From: Bacillota bacterium
Lineage (GTDB): Bacteria; Bacillota; Dethiobacteria; DTU022
Assembly (NCBI GenBank): GCA_012510625.1
Contig: JAAZHP010000278.1
Span: 1-6,034, forward strand
Reading direction: 5' to 3'
Length of the DNA: 6,034 nt
Below are positions 5,027 through 6,034 of this stretch, piece by piece. Every line of letters starts with the position of its first letter. Position 1 is the stretch's first letter. The notes below the pieces were generated by a model. The model was given only the letters and a program-made list of their open reading frames with translations. It had not been told where the DNA came from and did not search any database. The position numbers were made by a program, and so were the translations under genes.

Positions 5027-5195
5027 ATATATCGGGAGGACGGTTCCGTTGATATGTTTTCAAACGCGGTAAATAATAACCAAAACATCCGGTTGTTTTG
5101 ACACTTTCGTACACCCTTGTCATAATCAATCACGTAAAATATTTAATTCTGGATGAATCATAAGAACCGTCCCCCTGATAGTCCCCCTGATATAT
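5027..5195. mobile_element. MITE-like element with 20-bp terminal inverted repeats
   Basis: The left end ATATATCGGGAGGACGGTTC (5027-5046) is the inverted complement of the right end (GAACCGTCCCCCTGAT...ATAT, 5164-5195) at 18 of 20 positions. The right end contains an extra tandem copy of GTCCCCCTGATA (5169-5180 and 5181-5192). Between the ends there is no gene, but there is an internal hairpin CAAAACA (5081-5087) / TGTTTTG (5094-5100). Size (~170 bp), AT-rich outer ends and lack of coding capacity fit a non-autonomous mobile repeat. The GGGGGACGGTTC end resembles repeats that I associate with IS200/RAYT-type Y1 transposases in Firmicutes; that link is from memory. Confidence 0.6.
5169..5192 (+). 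repeat. Tandem duplication of a 12-mer in the right end of the MITE-like element
   Basis: GTCCCCCTGATA occurs twice head to tail with no mismatch. Removing one copy makes the right terminal repeat collinear with the left one, so this is probably a later local duplication. Confidence 0.85.
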
Positions 5196-5200
5196 GGTAA

Positions 5201-5686
5201 CTAGACCTTGTGGAACAGGACAATCCGGTTTGTGTTTGTACCGCCGGTGTTATTTTTAACGCCCCAGATATGCGCTGTTTTGGTAAACTGTTGCAGGTTA
5301 ATGATGATACCGGCGCAGTTGAAGCCGGCGTTCAATCCTGCCGGGATAATATATTCATCCAGTTTAACTTTACCGCCTTTAATCTCACCGACTTCAAAGG
5401 CAACCCATCCGCCATTTAGGGTGATTCGGAAAAGCTCCTGGAAAACTTCTTCCATCACAGCGGACCATGCCCCTATTGTTCGGGACATGATCATCCTTCG
5501 GTCAATCTCCGCCGTATCGATATAATTAAACCAGCATCTTAACCAGTTGTCTTTGGAATACTGTACGATATTCAAAAAGGGAGGAGAGGTGACGGTTAAC
5601 TGCACTGAGTTTGACGCGATCTCTTCAGTCCGGCGGGCATCCCTCTCCAGGAGGATGTTCGGATACAAAACAGCCAATGATGTTTA
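5201..5686 (-). pseudogene. C-terminal fragment of a TSPPF-type DNA methyltransferase
   Basis: About 158 codons remain. The catalytic motif IV TSPPF (residues 30-34 counted from TTG 5677) is typical of amino-methyltransferases that modify exocyclic DNA amines, with the serine form most common in N4-cytosine enzymes. The preceding RDARRTEEIASNSVQLTV fits the strand leading to this motif, as does SKDNWLRCWF after it. GGWVAFEVGEI (89-99) fits a later core strand. The chain ends NRIVLFHKV. The AdoMet-binding motif I (FxGxG type) is not present anywhere in the frame, and there is no ATG: the frame opens after TAA (5684-5686) and TTG 5677 has no ribosome binding site. It is therefore a 5'-truncated gene that cannot bind AdoMet on its own. 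It lies next to the MITE-like element. Methylation specificity cannot be told. Confidence 0.7.
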
Positions 5687-5767
5687 TGTGGCAGCTTAGT
5701 GTAACTGGTAAAATATGGTGGTCAATTAAACTTGCAATCTACCATATATTTAATAACTTACGAAATA

Positions 5768-5796
5768 TTGAAAAAGCAGAGAGTGAGTGATATAAA
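5768..5796 (+). promoter_or_regulatory. Candidate promoter for the membrane protein gene at 5911
   Basis: TTGAAA (5768-5773) and TATAAA (5791-5796) are spaced by exactly 17 bases. It would give a leader of about 110 bases before ATG 5911. A second candidate is TATAAT at 5874-5879 with a poor -35 (TGATTC 5851-5856, spacing 17). Confidence 0.5.
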
Positions 5797-5910
5797 TAAG
5801 ATAAATCGTCTCGCAAAAAAGGTGGTCGAATTATGGCTCGCTCGTAGGCCTGATTCGGGTTGCTCAACGCCATTATAATAAACGATGCCAATTATCATGG
5901 GAGGTTCAAA

Positions 5911-6034
5911 ATGAGAAACTTATGGCAAAAACTTGCCAGCCCTATTTTGTGGAAAAGATTACTTTATACTGTCATGATCTCTATCGTTTTGTTTCATGTT
6001 TTGATAATTTTAAGCTATTTTTTTCTGCCTGAAG
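5911..6034 (+). CDS. Membrane protein, N-terminal part only (runs off the window)
   Basis: The first 41 codons are present and open to the window end. ATG 5911 has GGGAGG (5899-5904) at 6 bases. The protein starts with a basic N end (MRNLWQKLASPILWKRLLY), followed by a strongly hydrophobic stretch at about residues 19-39 (TVMISIVLFHVLIILSYFFL). It reads as an N-terminal anchor or first membrane span, with the positive charges predicting a cytoplasmic N terminus. It is too long and lacks a small-residue cleavage site, so it is not a typical cleaved signal peptide. I do not recognise the family from this portion. Confidence 0.72.
   Translation, partial: MRNLWQKLASPILWKRLLYTVMISIVLFHVLIILSYFFLPE

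Noticed and set aside
4900..5133. A 77-residue - strand open frame.
   Set aside because: Its first two thirds run through the MITE-like element and low-complexity AT-rich DNA and show no family features. Only the last 27 codons are kept, as a weak candidate.

Overview
The window looks like low-to-mid-GC Gram-positive (Firmicutes, Clostridia-type) chromosome. Evidence: strong AGGAGG-type ribosome binding sites, TTGACA/TATAAT promoters, an LPxT-type cell-wall anchored surface protein, IS21-type transposase debris and a c-di-GMP-II-like RNA. A Desulfotomaculum/Pelotomaculum-like host would fit, but that is an impression and not proven. The window mixes a few intact genes with several broken ones.

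Left part (1-2210, + strand): a TetR-family repressor gene with a near-consensus promoter is followed by a radical SAM/SPASM-like protein gene. Each gene is preceded by a copy of the same roughly 20-bp operator, in opposite orientations (17 of 20 bases match). This suggests the repressor controls both itself and the radical SAM gene. A strong terminator closes the unit. The radical SAM start is best placed at 734, not at the upstream in-frame GTG, which lies inside the operator.

Middle (2216-2904): a small graveyard. It holds the C-terminal part of a MoaD/ThiS-like sulfur carrier (- strand, ending in Gly-Gly), a fragment of an IS21-family IstA transposase (- strand), and the last ~55 residues of an HtrA-type PDZ domain (+ strand). 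The IstA and PDZ fragments meet almost base-to-base near 2740-2746.

Centre-right (2937-4940, - strand): a 527-residue secreted right-handed beta-helix protein with signal peptide, acidic Pro/Glu stalk and C-terminal LPRTSG sorting signal, followed by its own terminator. About 240 bases upstream, on the same strand, lies an RNA element whose 3' half matches the conserved core of the cyclic di-GMP class II riboswitch. The match includes the exact 13-nt hairpin insert length and a compensatory change in the stem. Its last conserved bases form the left arm of a rho-independent terminator, the expected design for a switch by transcription termination. The likely logic is c-di-GMP control of a surface adhesin-like protein. 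The canonical 5' half of the aptamer was not found. A second hairpin just before the ribosome binding site shares a 10-mer with the aptamer.

Right part (5027-6034): a ~170-bp MITE-like element with 20-bp terminal inverted repeats, then a start-less C-terminal piece of a TSPPF-type DNA methyltransferase (- strand), then a promoter and the first 41 codons of a membrane protein that runs off the window (+ strand).
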